Part shown: in pieces, positions 46,766 to 58,669 of the stretch | How the letters are laid out: each line of letters opens with the position of its first letter | Position numbering within the stretch: the stretch's first letter is position 1 | Source: Diadophis punctatus similis | Taxonomy: Eukaryota > Chordata > Lepidosauria > Squamata > Dipsadidae | Direction: 5' to 3' | Length of the DNA stretch: 64,000 nucleotides | Assembly: GCA_023053685.1 (NCBI GenBank) | Contig: JALIGW010000063.1 | Span: 434,001-498,000, forward strand | The notes under the pieces: generated by a model | Seen by the model: only the letters and a program-made list of their open reading frames with translations | The model's database searches: none | Told to the model about the DNA's origin: nothing | Position numbers and translations under genes: made by a program

Positions 46766-47402
46766 TTCTTGCTGTTGTATTGAGATTTCAGACTGACTTT
46801 CAATCTCTTTCTGCCCCTTTGCCTATTTATCTTCTCCAATAATTAATAATTGGAAGTGCGACAATTGGACAGGACGCATACAGAGACACTCACAAGGACA
46901 GAAAAAAACGAACAACTATGACTGTTAACAAATGGAGTAAGTGCTCAATTGCTGGAGGCATTTATATGGCCCACATGTCCACGATAGAGACTTAATTGAC
47001 ATTTAATTCTTTGTATGATTAAGATGTTGACATTCTGAAATGGGATTCAGGCATTTAAGAAAAGTCCATTCTGAACTGGGATCCATTCATTTAATTGGTG
47101 GTACAGAATAAAATTGAGAATATCTCATTTTTACTTCAGAGAAAAAGTCAACTTTTCTGCATTTTTCTACCCATGCTGATGACCTTATTAGGCATAATGA
47201 TCTTATTGGGCATGAAACTCTGCTAAGAGGATATCACGAAAAGCAGATGCTTCTTTTTCAAGGTCAAGAAAAATAGAAAACATTTAGTGGTTATTTTTTG
47301 AGAATTTCAAATCAGGTTTATCAGCTGAAAAGGATAAGACAAAGATGAAATGAGACAGAAAGAGAGAGAAACTAGCAGATCAAAGAGATGAAAGAGATAA
47401 AA

Positions 47403-48757
47403 AACAGACCCAGGAGACTACAGACCAATCAGCCTAACATCAATACCTGGGAAAATACTGGAAAAAATAATTAATAAGCAGATCTCCCATCATCAAGAAA
47501 CAAACCAAGTAATAACCAACAGCCAACACAGATTTGTTTAGAACAAGTCATGCCAAACCAACCTCATTTCATTCTTCAACACTGTGACCAAATTAGTAGA
47601 CCAGCGAAATGTAGTGGACATAATATACCTGGACTTCAGCAAAGCATTTGACAAAGTAGACCACAACCTACTTCTTTATAAGTTAGAAAAAAGCGGGATA
47701 GACAGCTACACAACCAGATGGATTAACAACTGGCTGACCAATCTTACTCAGCAAGTAGTCCTCGGTGGCTCTAGGTCCGCATGGAGATAAGTAAGCAGTG
47801 GGGTACCACAAGGTTCCATCCTAGGCCCAGTACTCTTTAATATCTTCATAAATGACCTAGATGAGGGAATAGCAGGAGAACTAACCAAATTTGCAAATGA
47901 TACCAAGCTGGCAGGAGTAGCAAACATCCCAGAGGTCAGACTCAAAATCCAGAGGGACCTTGACGGACTCGAACACTGGGCCCAAACCAACAAAATGAAA
48001 TTTACCACGGAGAAAAGTAAAATTCTGCACCTAGGTAAGAAGAATAAAAAATACACATACAAACTGGGCAAAACCACACTCAATAGCAGCGATTGCGAGA
48101 GGGATCTTGGAGTCTTGGTAGACAGCCACTAAATATGAGCCAGCAGTGTGCAGCAGCAGCCAAAAATGCCAACACAGTCCTGAGCTGCATAAATAGAGGG
48201 AATACAATCAAGGACCAGAGATGCACTCTATAAAGCCTTGGTCAGACCACACCTAGAGTACTGCATTCAGTTTTGGTCACCACGCTACAAAAAAGACATT
48301 GAAACCCTAGAGAAAGTGCAGAAGAGAGCAACCAGCATGATAAAGGGTCTGGAAAATAAAACATAAAAGAGCGGTTGCAGGAACTGAGCTTGGCCAGTCT
48401 GGTGAAGAAAAGGACCAGGGGTGACATGATAGCAGTGTTCCAATACTTGAGGGGGTGCCACAGAGAGGAGGGGGTCAGGCTGTTCTCTATGGCACCAGAA
48501 AGCCAAACAAGGAATAACGGATGGAAGCTGACCAAGGGGAGATTCAACCTGGAAGTGAGGAGAAACTTTCTGCAAGTGAGAGCGATCAACCAGTGGAACA
48601 GCTTGCCAGCAGAGGTCGTGAGAGCCCCAACACTTGTGACCTTCAAGGAGAGACTGGACTTCCATCTGTCTCAAAGGGTGTAGGAACTCCTGCTTGAGCA
48701 GAGGGTGGGACTAGATGACCTACAAGGTCCCTTCCAACTCTAATAATAAATCTAAAT
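47403..48757 (+). mobile_element. CR1 LINE, 1.35 kb, 5'-truncated
   Basis: The longest CR1 copy here. It encodes RT motifs in order: [81 protein letters not shown], then [20 protein letters not shown] and RRNFLQVRAINQWNSLPAEV, ending in the 3' tail taataataaatctaaatcta. Stops and frame changes near 47540, 47788 and 48130 inactivate it; the RT D-D box is altered (FANDTKL in place of YADDT). It lies in V2R-3 intron 1. Confidence 0.92.
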
Positions 48758-48851
48758 CTAAAAGATCATTCATTGTAGGAGAGACGGCTGAAACTTTAGA
48801 ACTCAGGATGGAATGTAGAGGCTCTAAATCTGTGCAGGAACTTTGACATAC

Positions 48852-49066
48852 TGAGAAATTTGAGTCAAGGGAGATTTATTGAAGCTTAATGGAAGAAGAA
48901 ACATCCTCATTGCAGAGACAATGCCACCAATGAGAAACTCTCCTGGCTTGTGATAGTTCTCTGGGTGCACCTTGTCCCTCTTCAGAGTCAGGAGACATTT
49001 GGCTCTGAGACTTGCCAGAACTTCCTGGGGCAACAGAAGCAGCAGAAGCAGCAGAAGCAGCACCAT
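48852..49066 (-). pseudogene. V2R-3 exon 1: signal peptide and N-terminus (open)
   Basis: From ATG at 49066 the minus strand encodes MVLLLLLLLLLLPQEVLA, then SLRAKCLLTLKRDKVH and NYHKPGEFLIGGIVS, to a GTATGT donor in phase 2. The frame is open further upstream to 49171, but this start gives the usual leucine-rich signal peptide and a length close to its paralogues. Confidence 0.85.
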
Positions 49067-49668
49067 GACTTGTGTTCCTGATGGAGTCTCCAGCCTTGCT
49101 TTGAATAACAGTGATAGGAAGAGGTGGAAGAAACCAAGACAGAAGCTCCAGAGGTTTCCTAGTCCAGCCAAGCCTTCACATTTGTAGCCTCTGCCTGTCT
49201 AAGTAGCCTTCAAGGTTCTCTATTTCCCCAGGGCCATTTATGCACCCAAGATTTTCCAGTGCAAAAAGATTAGCCAAGAAGGCGTTGATAGGATAACAAA
49301 GTGGAAGCATGTTATGGCTGTGTTTGTGTGATAATTGAAATCAATCTAAAATGACTTTTGAGACTTAGCACCAAGAGAAGAAATAAATCACTATGATTTG
49401 GATAATGGCCACAAGGAGAGACATCATCTCTCTAAACTCTGAGTGAGTCAACAAGCAGGGGCCCAATGGGAGGAGTCACAAGTGGGGTGAAACTCTGAAA
49501 ATGATCCTAGGATTGAGACAGGAGAACTTTCTCCCAAACTTCCCTTAGAAAATCTCTTGATACATTCCAGTCTCTAGAGAGAATTTGAGCATAGGTCTGA
49601 AATGTCACTCTTCAATGTGGATATAGTTGATTCTGGCTTGTGATGGATTTGGCTGCCTTTGTTAAGAG
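49067..49668. other. Upstream of V2R-3, not alignable with other V2R promoters
   Basis: The region lacks the upstream block shared by V2R-1, V2R-2 and V2R-4. No other element was recognised. Confidence 0.5.
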
Positions 49669-49670
49669 AT

Positions 49671-49835
49671 GATTTTAGATTTAGATTTATTATTAGAGTT
49701 GGAAGGGACCTTGTAGGTCATCTAGTCCAACCCCCTGCTCAAGCAGGAGTTCCTACACCATTTGAGACAGATGGCAGTCCAGTCTCTCCTTGAAGGTTGC
49801 AAGTGTTGGGGCTCTCACGACCTCTGCTGGTTCAT
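49671..49835 (-). mobile_element. CR1 LINE 3' end, minus orientation
   Basis: Read on plus: tttagatttagatttattat, gttggaagggaccttgtagg, gtccaaccccctgctcaagc and gggctctcacgacctctgct, the complement of the 3' end at 48590-48757. Confidence 0.88.
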
Positions 49836-51130
49836 ATGACTACTTCTTCTCTGTTATACTATTCGAAAGAAGAAGAATATCCCTGAAAAATTACTTTTAT
49901 TCATTATTATTTAATTTAATTTTTAAAATTTTGTCAAATATTGGACATATGTTTCTCCCAGGAATGCTTAAACTTTGTCACTGATGATTGACCCACCAAC
50001 CATGCTCTCAATAAACTGCTCTAAAAATATTGGGCATAGGGTAAAAGTTGTCTAACCTGGTTAGATCCATGGAGAGCCTTTTTAAAAGTGGTGCACCAAT
50101 GTATACTTCATGCAGTGTATACTTTCTCCCCATTCCCTGACGCTGGCTCCTCAGAGAGCTGGAAGGGAGGAAGGGAGCAAGGAGACTGAACTGGCCAGTA
50201 GCTTTTCTCCCATAGGTGGGCTCTTCAGAACTGAAGTAGCTCAGAGGAGGGGCAGGTTTGGTAACAAGGAAAGCCAATAAATAGGCATAGCAACTAAGTC
50301 AGCCAATGGGAGCTTAGTCTGTGCAGAGAGTCGAAACTGAAGCTAAAAGACTGGGCTTGACTCAGCCCACTCTGTGCTCTTGTCTGCTCTGAACTATGAA
50401 CTAGAAGCTGCTTGCATTTTGCTTGCAACTGCTTCTATGTTGAAGAACTCTGCTACTGGTATTGTAAAAATATATATCACTATGTTTATAAAGAAGTCAA
50501 TGAATCCTGTTGCATCAGTCTGCCTGTGTGTGCTTTCTGGATTTCATTTTATGCAACAAACTCTGATAAGGTTTGATACAGAGGACACCTTTTCCATTAT
50601 TATATGGTGGTAGAAGTGGGATAATGAACAATAGGAGGTATCCAATGAAACAAGAAAGGTGGTTTTTTTTTACAAAGAAAAATGTGGACTTTGCTTTGTG
50701 ACATCCAGATCTAGTGAACCAGGGGTGTGAACTGCACAGAAAATACACTTTTGTTTGGTTATGAAGAAATATCCCCAAAGTCAGATGTAGACTAAATGTA
50801 GACTAAATTTAGCTACACATCTTCCCAGCAAACAGCAAATTTTGAAACTCCAGGTAAAGAGGATTAATTTTAGGATGAGTAACCACAGTTTGAGTGTTGG
50901 AGGTTCCTAAAGGAATGCTGGTAAACTCTGTATTTTAAAGAACATTTGAGGAAGGGGTGCAGAATAGCCCTTGTCTGCCTGAGGCTGTAGAGACCCAGCA
51001 CCAATCAAAACACTGTTTGTAAAGCAACTGATCAACACTGACACTAGTATATGAAAATAAGAGCAAACTCCACTCCCTTCTAGTACTGATGACGTTACCT
51101 AGTTTGGTAATGAAACATCTGCAAGAAAAC
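49836..51130. other. Unresolved intergenic region, LTR-like composition in part
   Basis: Bases about 50000-50610 show promoter-like and U5-like stretches (gccaatgggagcttagtctg, cccactctgtgctcttgtct, then tatatggtggtagaagtggg, loosely like a primer site after an LTR). No inverted ends or duplication could be fixed, so it is listed as unresolved. The rest shows nothing. Confidence 0.3.
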
Positions 51131-51133
51131 CAT

Positions 51134-51258
51134 CTGTTCAGGTCTTCTCTATCTTGACCTCCAGTGCTTGCTGGGTTGCATCCTCAGCTGCAAATGCTAT
51201 ATTATTCTTTTTTAGGCCAGATCTGAATACAAAAAAATATTTGATGTCAAAATAAAAT
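51134..51258 (+). pseudogene. V2R exon 6 relic, 3' part
   Basis: gttcaggtcttctctatctt, ctccagtgcttgctgggttg and ggccagatctgaatac followed by a tgatgtcaaaataaaa ending match the last 120 bases of V2R exon 6, closest to V2R-3 (same LMSK-like tail), but on the plus strand and frame-broken. The upstream part of the exon is gone. Confidence 0.78.
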
Positions 51259-51516
51259 CTATTATTTTTCAAAAATGTGAATTAGTAGGCTTGATTAGCA
51301 GGTTATGATTATTTATTATTTATTTATTAATCCTGAATGCTGACCATCTTGGCTAGAGATACTCTAGGCAGCTTACAATAAGAAAAAAAAAGATGAAAAC
51401 AATTAATAGCAACACTAACATTGGTTTCAAATTGGCAGACACAGGAAGAAAGAGAGCAAGATTCACATGGGAAGCAGGTATTCCTCTTATTCCTATAAGC
51501 TATAAGCTACTCCTAT

Positions 51517-52151
51517 CAATGGTGGGTTCCTACCAGTGTGGTCCACTCTATAGCACTGGTAGCGGCCCACTGGTGATGTCACAGTACCGGTGCGGTCAGT
51601 TGCCGGTGCCTGGGTGCTGCCATTTTTTTAAAAAAAAATGTTATTTTTTTTATTTTCTTCTGCGCATGCCCAGAAGCAGAGCTTCTGGCACTGCGCATGC
51701 ACTGCCTTCCTACCCCACAGTGAGTCCAAGCAGGGGAGGATGGCTGAGAGAGCGCATGAGATGCTGAAAGAATGGGCAGCAGGAGCTATCTCCATTCCCC
51801 TCCCTTCAGCAGTCCGAGAAGCCAAGAACACACCGTGATGATCCTAGGCATTTTTGCACGTTTGAGGCTTCTCGAGCTGCTGAGGGGAGGGGGAATGGGC
51901 AGCAGGAGCCTAGGATCATCGAATGGAGAGAAGCATTCAGGCTGGATGGAGCCTCCTAAAAGAACCGCTGCCGCAGTCTTGCTGCTCCCGCTGTGGGGGG
52001 CTGCGTTGCAGGTGGGCAATGCCCCCCCCGCTTCTCCGGCCGCTGCCAAGCTCCCGAGGCCCACGCCCACCCAGTCATATGTGGTAAGCCACACCCACAA
52101 AATAAGCCACACCCACAGAGTGGTAGTAAAAAAATTAGGAACCTGCCCCTG
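51517..52151. mobile_element. hAT-type non-autonomous element, 635 bp
   Basis: The left end caatggtgggttcctaccag and the reverse of the right end (caggggcaggttcctaattt) are imperfect inverted repeats. Flanking octamers are actcctat and actccaat (7 of 8 equal). The interior is GC-rich with a palindromic tgcgcatgcccagaagc region and ccacacccacaaaataagcc, shared with 2190-2230. No transposase. Confidence 0.65.
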
Positions 52152-52317
52152 ACTCCAATTTATGTCTTTCTATATTCCTAAAGAAAGTAAAAGCAATACA
52201 TTAAGTCTCATTTTTAGTCACAATCATGTGGGTAATATCAGTTTCCAGGTGAATGGGACTGCTTGGTAGGCAAATGAAGACATAAGGAATGTGACCTATG
52301 GTAAGTTCTTCTGTTTT

Positions 52318-52425
52318 GGATGCTCAAACACAGGAGGTTTTAAGAAGAGATTGGACAGCGAGTTGTCTGAATGGTATAGGGTTTCCTGCTTGAACAGTGG
52401 GTTGGACTAGAAGGACAGCATATAG
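52318..52425 (+). mobile_element. CR1 LINE 3' end fragment
   Basis: gttttaagaagagattggac, gaatggtatagggtttcctg and gggttggactagaagg mark the CR1 3' end, about 100 bases. Confidence 0.75.
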
Positions 52426-52550
52426 CTGATTTGTGGTAACTCTAGGTACATTCACACAACACCCTTAATCCAGTAAAGTGAACTATATGTATTACATATA
52501 GTAACAGCAGCTAGGATTGTATTTGCGCAAAATTGGAAAGCAGGTATCAA

Positions 52551-52787
52551 TAGCACTAGCACTTAGACTTATATACCGCTTCATAGTGCTTTACAGCCCT
52601 CTCTAAGCGGTTTACAGAGTCAGCATATTTTCCCCAACAATCTGGGTCCTCATTTTACCCACCTCGGAAGGATGGAAGGCTGAGTCAACCTTGAGCCGGT
52701 GAGATTTGAACTGCCAAACTGCAGCTTGGAGTCAGCTGAAGTAGCCTGCAGTGCTGCACTTTAACCACTGCACCACCTCACCTCTAT
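52551..52787 (-). mobile_element. tRNA-derived SINE, minus orientation
   Basis: The reverse complement reads gaggtgaggtggtgcagtgg to gcggtatataagtctaagtg with a ctagtgcta tail, the gctatt-tailed subfamily. Confidence 0.87.
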
Positions 52788-52839
52788 CATTTCTGGAGAT
52801 GAGCAGATAATAAAGAAAAATTTGGACTGCACTGAAATG

Positions 52840-53555
52840 AACAGATTAAGACTAAGATTAAAAGATAAAGAGGACTCATTGTATTACAAGACTTGGGGGA
52901 AGTTTTATAGATGGTTAGAAAATGAATATAAATAAAGAAGTCGGAATATAACTGAATGATGTAACCCAGATGTAATACTTGAAAGAGATGAATGGATAGG
53001 GAAGGGGGAGGAAAGGAAATCTTAAATTCGAAGTGTATTAATGGACAAACACATAAAGATAAAAGAAATAGATTAAATGAATATATATGGAATAAAATAT
53101 GAAAAAAATGTAAGACTGTGTAAAAGAATTCAAGGTTGCTGGAATACCATCCCAGAAAAATGGAGAAAGTACAGCAAAGGAAGGAAGAAGGGAAGAGAGG
53201 AGAAAGAAGAAAGAAGAAAGAAAGAGGAGGAGGAGGAAATAAGAGAAGAGGGGAGAAGAGGGTGAAGAGAGAGGGCAGGAGGGGAAGTAGGGAAGAGGAG
53301 AAGGAGAGAGGGAGGGGAAGTAGGTTTAGAAAGAGAAAGACGAAGGGAAGGGAAGGAGAAAGAAGGAAGGGCTGTATGAGATGGGAAGGGAGGATGGTAA
53401 AAATAAAGCAACCTTGAACTAACAAAGCAATAAGATAAATATAGGATATATGTATAAAGATTTTGTAAAAGAATGAAATGAGAAGATAAATATGTGAAAA
53501 TGTCTGTATGAGAATAAAAATAAAAAAAACTTTTTCAAAAAAAAGCGAAGTGATA
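52840..53555 (+). mobile_element. Probable L1-type LINE 3' region with poly(A)
   Basis: A-rich stretch with cttgggggaagttttataga and ggttagaaaatgaatataaa, a purine-rich GGAAG/GAAGAA tract (53160-53390), then aataaaaataaaaaaaactt and an A-run near 53540. Such a purine tract followed by poly(A) is typical of L1 3' untranslated regions; no ORF is left to prove it. Confidence 0.4.
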
Positions 53556-53572
53556 CATGTGCCTCATGTGCC

Positions 53573-54263
53573 ATGCCAAAATATGTAAACAAGATGGTGG
53601 CTTACAATGATGATCTACTTCCCACATTACACAGGAAAGGGGTAGGTTACCATCTACCAGAAGGTGTGAAATGGGATAAACATGTTTTAAAATTACAGTC
53701 AACATTTACAGAGTCTCTATGGTCAACCAAGGATGAGACCCCTTGCTCCTTAAAGGTTCCTTTTGGTATGGAAAGGCGAAAGAAGCTGCTTTTAAACTGG
53801 TTCCCTCTAAAGCTCAACTCGTTTGCACCAACTGAAAATATTTAGGACCATCTATGGACAATGCCAGGCTGATATGCATCCAGCTTGCCAAAACCACTGC
53901 GGAAATGCCTGAAAAAAACCTGGCTGTCATTAAAATGAGCTGTAAATATGGCCCATTTGGTCACTTTATGACTCCACACAATGCAGGAAAGAGGATCCCT
54001 TTACAATCCAGGTTAAAGGCAGCCATACACTTCCATGGTGGCTGATGGAGTTTGACTTACTCTGCAGTACATTCAGAGTCATCAACCACTCTATGGGACA
54101 TTCCCACAATGCCCTTGCAGGTGCTCTCTCATGGGGTCCTAAAAGTGGGGGCAGATCTACAAATGGGGTTGGACACATTTCCAGTTGAAGATTGGCCTCC
54201 TTTACTCTGGGTCCAACCAGGCTCTCTACCTGAGAGATGGCAGGTAACATCATGGATGAGAGC
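53573..54263 (+). other. Unidentified, possibly degenerate coding sequence
   Basis: Three successive plus-strand open stretches, 53573-53845, 53854-54045 and 54052-54276 (90, 63 and 74 codons), almost adjoin, the first in a different frame from the other two. Composition is more balanced than the flanks. I recognise no domain. Because an LTR-like block follows directly, it may be the decayed internal part of an LTR retroelement. Confidence 0.35.
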
Positions 54264-54561
54264 TGTCACGATGTGAATATATTGCCAGTTGAGCCTCTGT
54301 GCTATATTTCTTAGTCTTCTACTATACTTCTAGATCTACTGTATTTTCTAATCAAGCAGACACGTGATATGTGTTTCTACGCATGTGTGCATTCCAGGAG
54401 TTTGTCTCCTCCTTCTCTTCTTCTCCTGCAAGCCTCTGTCCGAGGCAGATGTGAATTCTTGACTGGGACAATGTAGTTTAATTAAGATTTATGTTTTGTT
54501 ACTTTTATACTGAAATAAATATTTTGTTAATTAGAATTAAACCTCGGTTTCATTTTCTACA
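54264..54561 (+). mobile_element. Possible LTR (298 bp)
   Basis: Starts TGTCACG and ends TTCTACA, with AATAAA at 54514-54519, 42 bases before the end. No second LTR or target duplication was found. Confidence 0.38.
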
Positions 54562-55070
54562 TAAGGATGACTTAAAGGGAACAAGATCTATATCGCCTCA
54601 GTAGGAAGAAATTCCTATCTCATCAAGAGCAGACTTGTTATGCATCAATCGAGCAATCAAAAGCCACAGCTGGAATCCAGAGGATCTGATAGCCAGGCTC
54701 CAAGTAGAGAAACCGAGGCCTGTACATGGAACAACTTTCAAGCAATTAACCTGGGATATGGACCATCCTCTGTTTCCTCACCATCATGATGGACCTGCTT
54801 ATGCCCTCAGCTCCCCCCTCTCACTAAGCCCCCAGTCCTCTCTTTTAAGGCAAGGTTTATTTATCAATCTTCCCCCTCTCCAGATAAGAAACATAATCTC
54901 TCAGTAATTTACCCAGATAAACCAGGAACACAGGAGTCCCAACTGCACCTTCAAAGCAGTTGGGTATTTTTGGAGGGGAGCGGTTTTCACACAGAGAGAT
55001 GGGAATCTCAACAGGGTCCCACCACACTAGGAACGTCCACACAAGAGGAACAGTCACCCGGTCCTCCTTA
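54562..55070. other. Intergenic, nothing recognised
   Basis: No motif-bearing frame or known repeat. Confidence 0.5.
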
Positions 55071-55074
55071 ACCA

Positions 55075-56123
55075 GTTTTTGGGTGGGTGTGGCAAGAAAG
55101 CAGATCACAACATCTTCCATGCTTTGGGCACTGCCACATCTTAGCTGCAGATCTCACAGCTCTATGTTTATTTAATTAAACCAAGAAAAGTCAAAATATA
55201 AAGCATCTCTGAGTGTTATATCAAGATGGAAAGACAACCCAGAAAATGTCAAGGAAAAAAGATTAAAAAAAAAACTTCTGCCTACTGTATAATTTTCTCC
55301 CAATTTACCCAAAGACATAATCCACTTTCCTGTCTGTTAATCACCTCTCAACCCAAAAAACCTGGTATTTCTAGGAAAGACAGGTAATAAAATGTTCACT
55401 TTCAGAACCAAATTGACACAAGCAGTTTTGAAATCAGCTCCAGTTTAGGATTCGTATATGGAGATCTAATGCAAAACAAAATGGCAAATGGGCCCTATTT
55501 TTATCATAGGATACTGGTGGCTTCCATGGCGTTAGAGCACAGGCAGCACTAGAGTTAAGTGACACCAAACTCCATGTCTCTGGGTGACCTTCCCCAGCAG
55601 TCTCTGGAGATAAGATACCATCTTGATGGACTGCAGAAATCAATTTCCTTTGTGTTGAACCATCTTCCCCCAGCATCCCTTTCTGGACACGTCCTGACAG
55701 AAAGGACAACAGCCACAAGAGAACAATGCCCCCTGTGGTGTATCTCTGATTTTTCACAAACATGCTTTTCTCCCGATGTCTCTCTGCACATGGAGCCCTG
55801 GGAGAAGTTTCAGGATCCCCAGAGGAGAAGTTGTTTCTTACTGTAATTATCACCATCCCAGTCTTTGAGGTCCCTTCTGCTACTTCTCCAGCCTGAAACA
55901 ACATAGAGGAGATCTTGCATTTGGAAAGTCTCTCTGTGGCATGCATTTTGGGACAGGCAGGACCTGTGCTCTTGAATCTACCTTTCTCTCTATTTCCAGA
56001 TGAAGCTTAGTTTGTCTCTATCTGAATCAGGAAAGCCACTGTCATTTCTATCCTGTGGGAGTGTTTTTAATTTTTCTACTTCTGCTTTAGAAATGAGAAG
56101 GGATTGATTCAGTCCCATAAACG
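55075..56123 (+). promoter_or_regulatory. V2R-4 conserved upstream block and presumed 5' leader
   Basis: Aligned with the blocks before V2R-2 and V2R-1. Shared landmarks include cttagctgcagatctcacag, gttagagcacaggcagcact, ggacacgtcctgacagaaag and the acceptor-like tctctctatttccag (AG 55998-55999). The leader ends gattgattcagtcccataaa just before the start codon. Confidence 0.5.
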
Positions 56124-56332
56124 ATGGACCTTTTGCTTCTGGTTCTAATGTTTCTGGTCTTCCAGCCAGTCTCTGGGAAGCTTAGAATGAAGTGTCGGCT
56201 GAATTCATATGCAGAAAAACCATTAAGCTATTATAGGCCAGGAGACCATCTCATTAGTATGATCTTCTCTGTAACAATGAAACCAATTAGAAAGTTGCCT
56301 TTCAATAGGATTCCTTATGATAAAGTTGTAGG
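56124..56332 (+). CDS. V2R-4 exon 1: signal peptide and N-terminus
   Basis: Encodes MDLLLLVLMFLVFQPVSGK, then LRMKCRLNSY and YYRPGDHLISMI, to donor gtaagtc in phase 2 (209 bases). The gene is partial in this window: only exons 1 and 2 (167 codons) are seen and both are undamaged. Whether the locus is intact depends on sequence to the right, beyond a LINE and a retrotransposon inserted in intron 2. Confidence 0.88.
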
Positions 56333-56906
56333 GTAAGTCATTCAAAGATGCCTCCTCTCATTTTACAGTTCTAACACACTCCTTCTTTTCTTCTTCCACT
56401 TACTCCTGTATTTCAGGACTCCTTGAATTTCTTGAATCATTTTGATTTCCATAGCTTCTTTCTTTTGTCTTGCTTTTGGGGGAAGCGATTGAAATCCAAA
56501 AATGGGGCAGAAAAAAAAAACCCCTGAAAGACATCAGAAGCGTTAGCACTAGGTCCTTAATTCATGGACTGAATCAATTATCTTCCCATTTCTAAAGAAG
56601 AATTATCTTTATTTTCCTTTCCCTGTCCAATCCTGAATTCATGACTTGAATACTGACTTTTGCATAAAGTAGTGATTGTTGTACCTTTCCAAGCTTATTT
56701 GTATATTTTTATAACTGCTCATAGATATTCAGTGCCTGCTCCTGATAGGAATAAAGGACAACTTATTTTTAGAATGACTTTTCTGATAACTTATGAAATA
56801 TCCTCCTTCTTTTATGATGTTTGTACTTCAGTCATTTAATTATTTTGCAGTGTGATTAGTGGGCTGATGAACATTAATATGTGTGGATATTTTGATGGAT
56901 TTGTGT

Positions 56907-57120
<214 letters not shown>

Positions 57121-57545
57121 GGTTTAGTTTATATGCCGCCCAACTCCGCATGGACTCTGGGCGGCTCACAACCAGAAACCAATAAAAATCAAAATAAAAG
57201 CATCTAAAACATCTAAAAACATGTTAAAATATATCATACCGGTACTTATAAAATCCTTACAATCTCACATCTTCACTATGGGTTATTAGTTGCAGGCCTG
57301 CCGGAAAAGCCAGTCTTGACGGCTTTTCGGAAGGCCAACAAGGTGGGGGTGGTACGGATCTCAGGCGGCAGTTGGTTCCAGAGAGCCGGAGCAGCCACAG
57401 AGAAGGCCCTGCCAGCCGACACTGTTTAGCTGATGGTACCCGGAGAAGCCCAACTCTGTGAGATCTTACTGGTCTCTGGGACGTGTGAGGTAGCAGACGG
57501 TCTTGGGGATAATCTGGTCCTGAGCCATGTAGGGCTTTAAACCTT
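57121..57545 (-). mobile_element. L3-like LINE 3' end, minus orientation
   Basis: Aligned with 29850-30255: tatatgccgcccaactccgc, ctgccggaaaagccagtctt, gttggttccagagagccgga, ctgagccatgtagggcttta. 5'-truncated. Confidence 0.87.
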
Positions 57546-57740
57546 CTAGGAAGACTAACTTCTCAACAGTAGAAAAATTAAAATAAATGCTGATGGGGTG
57601 ATTATCACTTACCTCTGCTTTTGGATCAATGTTGGTTTAATACTTAGTAAGCTTATGGAGAAAAAGAGGAATAAATAGAATAAAAGTATTTTATTATTGC
57701 TGTTGATGATGCTGATACTAACGAGTATTTTTTTTAATAG

Positions 57741-58032
57741 TGTTATACCTTATGCTTGGTCAAAAATACTACGCTTTGTTTTCCCTTTTGAAGCAATCAA
57801 CAAGAATCATCACCTCCTACACAATCTCACAATTGGCTACAACATCCATGACAACTGTAAGGATACATTTGTCACTTCACATGCCTTGCTGGACCTGCTC
57901 TCAACTGGAAACGCCAATGTTCCCAACTACAGCTGCGGAAGGAAGGACAATCTTTTGGCTCTTGTTGATGCAGCTGACAGTGAGATCTCCATCCAGATGT
58001 CAACTTTAGTAGGCCCCAACAAAGTCCCACAG
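57741..58032 (+). CDS. V2R-4 exon 2: ligand-binding lobe 1, proximal part
   Basis: Acceptor ttttttaatag precedes 57741 and donor gtttgt follows 58032 (292 bases, phase 2 to 0). Encodes FPFEAINKNHHLLHNLTIGY, ANVPNYSCGRKDNLLALVDA and QMSTLVGPNKVPQ. One codon longer than in V2R-1 and V2R-2. Confidence 0.9.
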
Positions 58033-58157
58033 GTTTGTGTGTTTATTTCTCTGTTGAGTAAAATGTGTGGAGTGGCAGTAGGTGAGCAATAGATCCAAAC
58101 ATATCTTCTCTATGGAGTTCAAGAGCTGCTTTTCACCACAGCCATTGGGTGTGTCAC

Positions 58158-58669
58158 GATTGGTGTTTGGGATACATACAAAATACAAACTTGGAGGAAA
58201 CGAACTTGTAGATGACCCTCACTCTGTCAAAGACCTTGGAGTACTCATATCCAACGACCTAAGTGCTAGAGCCCACTGTAACAACATTGCCAAAAAGGCA
58301 CTAAGAGTTATTAATCTAATCTTGCGTAGCTTCTTCTCTGGCAACATTACATTACTAACCAGAGCATACAAAACATTTGTTAGACCAATTCTGGAATACA
58401 GCTCACCTGTCTGGAACCCGCACTGCATATCAGACATAAATACAATCGAGAGAGTCCAGAAATATTTCACAAGAAGAGTCATTCACTCCTCCGCTCACAA
58501 CAAAATATCTTATTCCACCAGACTTGAAATACTGGGATTAGACAATTTACAACTACGTCACCTCCGATCTGATCTAAATGTAGTTCATAAAATCATATAC
58601 CAAAATATCCTTCCTGTTAATGACTACTTCAGCTTCAACCGCAACAATACACAAGCACGTAATAGATTC
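58158..58669 (+). mobile_element. Jockey-like LINE, split by an LTR element
   Basis: An open frame encodes GLGVLISNDLSARAHC-type RT tail (KDLGVLISNDLSARAHCNNI), FVRPILEYSSPVWNPHC, RVQKYFTRRVIHSS and LRSDLNVVHKIIYQN. Compared with 41898-42530 it stops at aatagattc, exactly where the LTR begins at 58670. The remaining 3' part should lie right of the window, after the 3' LTR. Confidence 0.88.

Larger units (their letters stand above)
45606..46900. repeat. Tandem duplication, copy B, with SINE and MITE inserts
   Basis: Second copy of 44918-45605, expanded by a SINE at about 45950-46219 and a palindromic MITE at 46424-46765. The ends of both copies share ggacrcatacagaga and cacccacaatgagc-type sequence, marking the duplication junction. 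Confidence 0.82.
36290..49066 (-). pseudogene. V2R-3: inverted vomeronasal type-2 receptor pseudogene
   Basis: Six exons are present in order on the minus strand: 49066-48852, 44481-44190, 43878-43066, 40684-40458, 39252-39126 and 37186-36290, all with AG/GT borders. Exons 1, 2, 3 and 5 are open and in phase. Exon 4 changes frame once, and exon 6 carries a 7-bp deletion after LSTKGK and an 8-bp tandem duplication 40 or so bases later, which together do not restore the frame. Its sequence is more distant from V2R-1/2 than they are from each other (exon 3 starts ISHSFDSRILSDETQFPF). It is tail-to-tail with V2R-2 and head-to-head with V2R-4. With so few lesions, inactivation looks recent, or some could be assembly errors. 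Confidence 0.85.
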
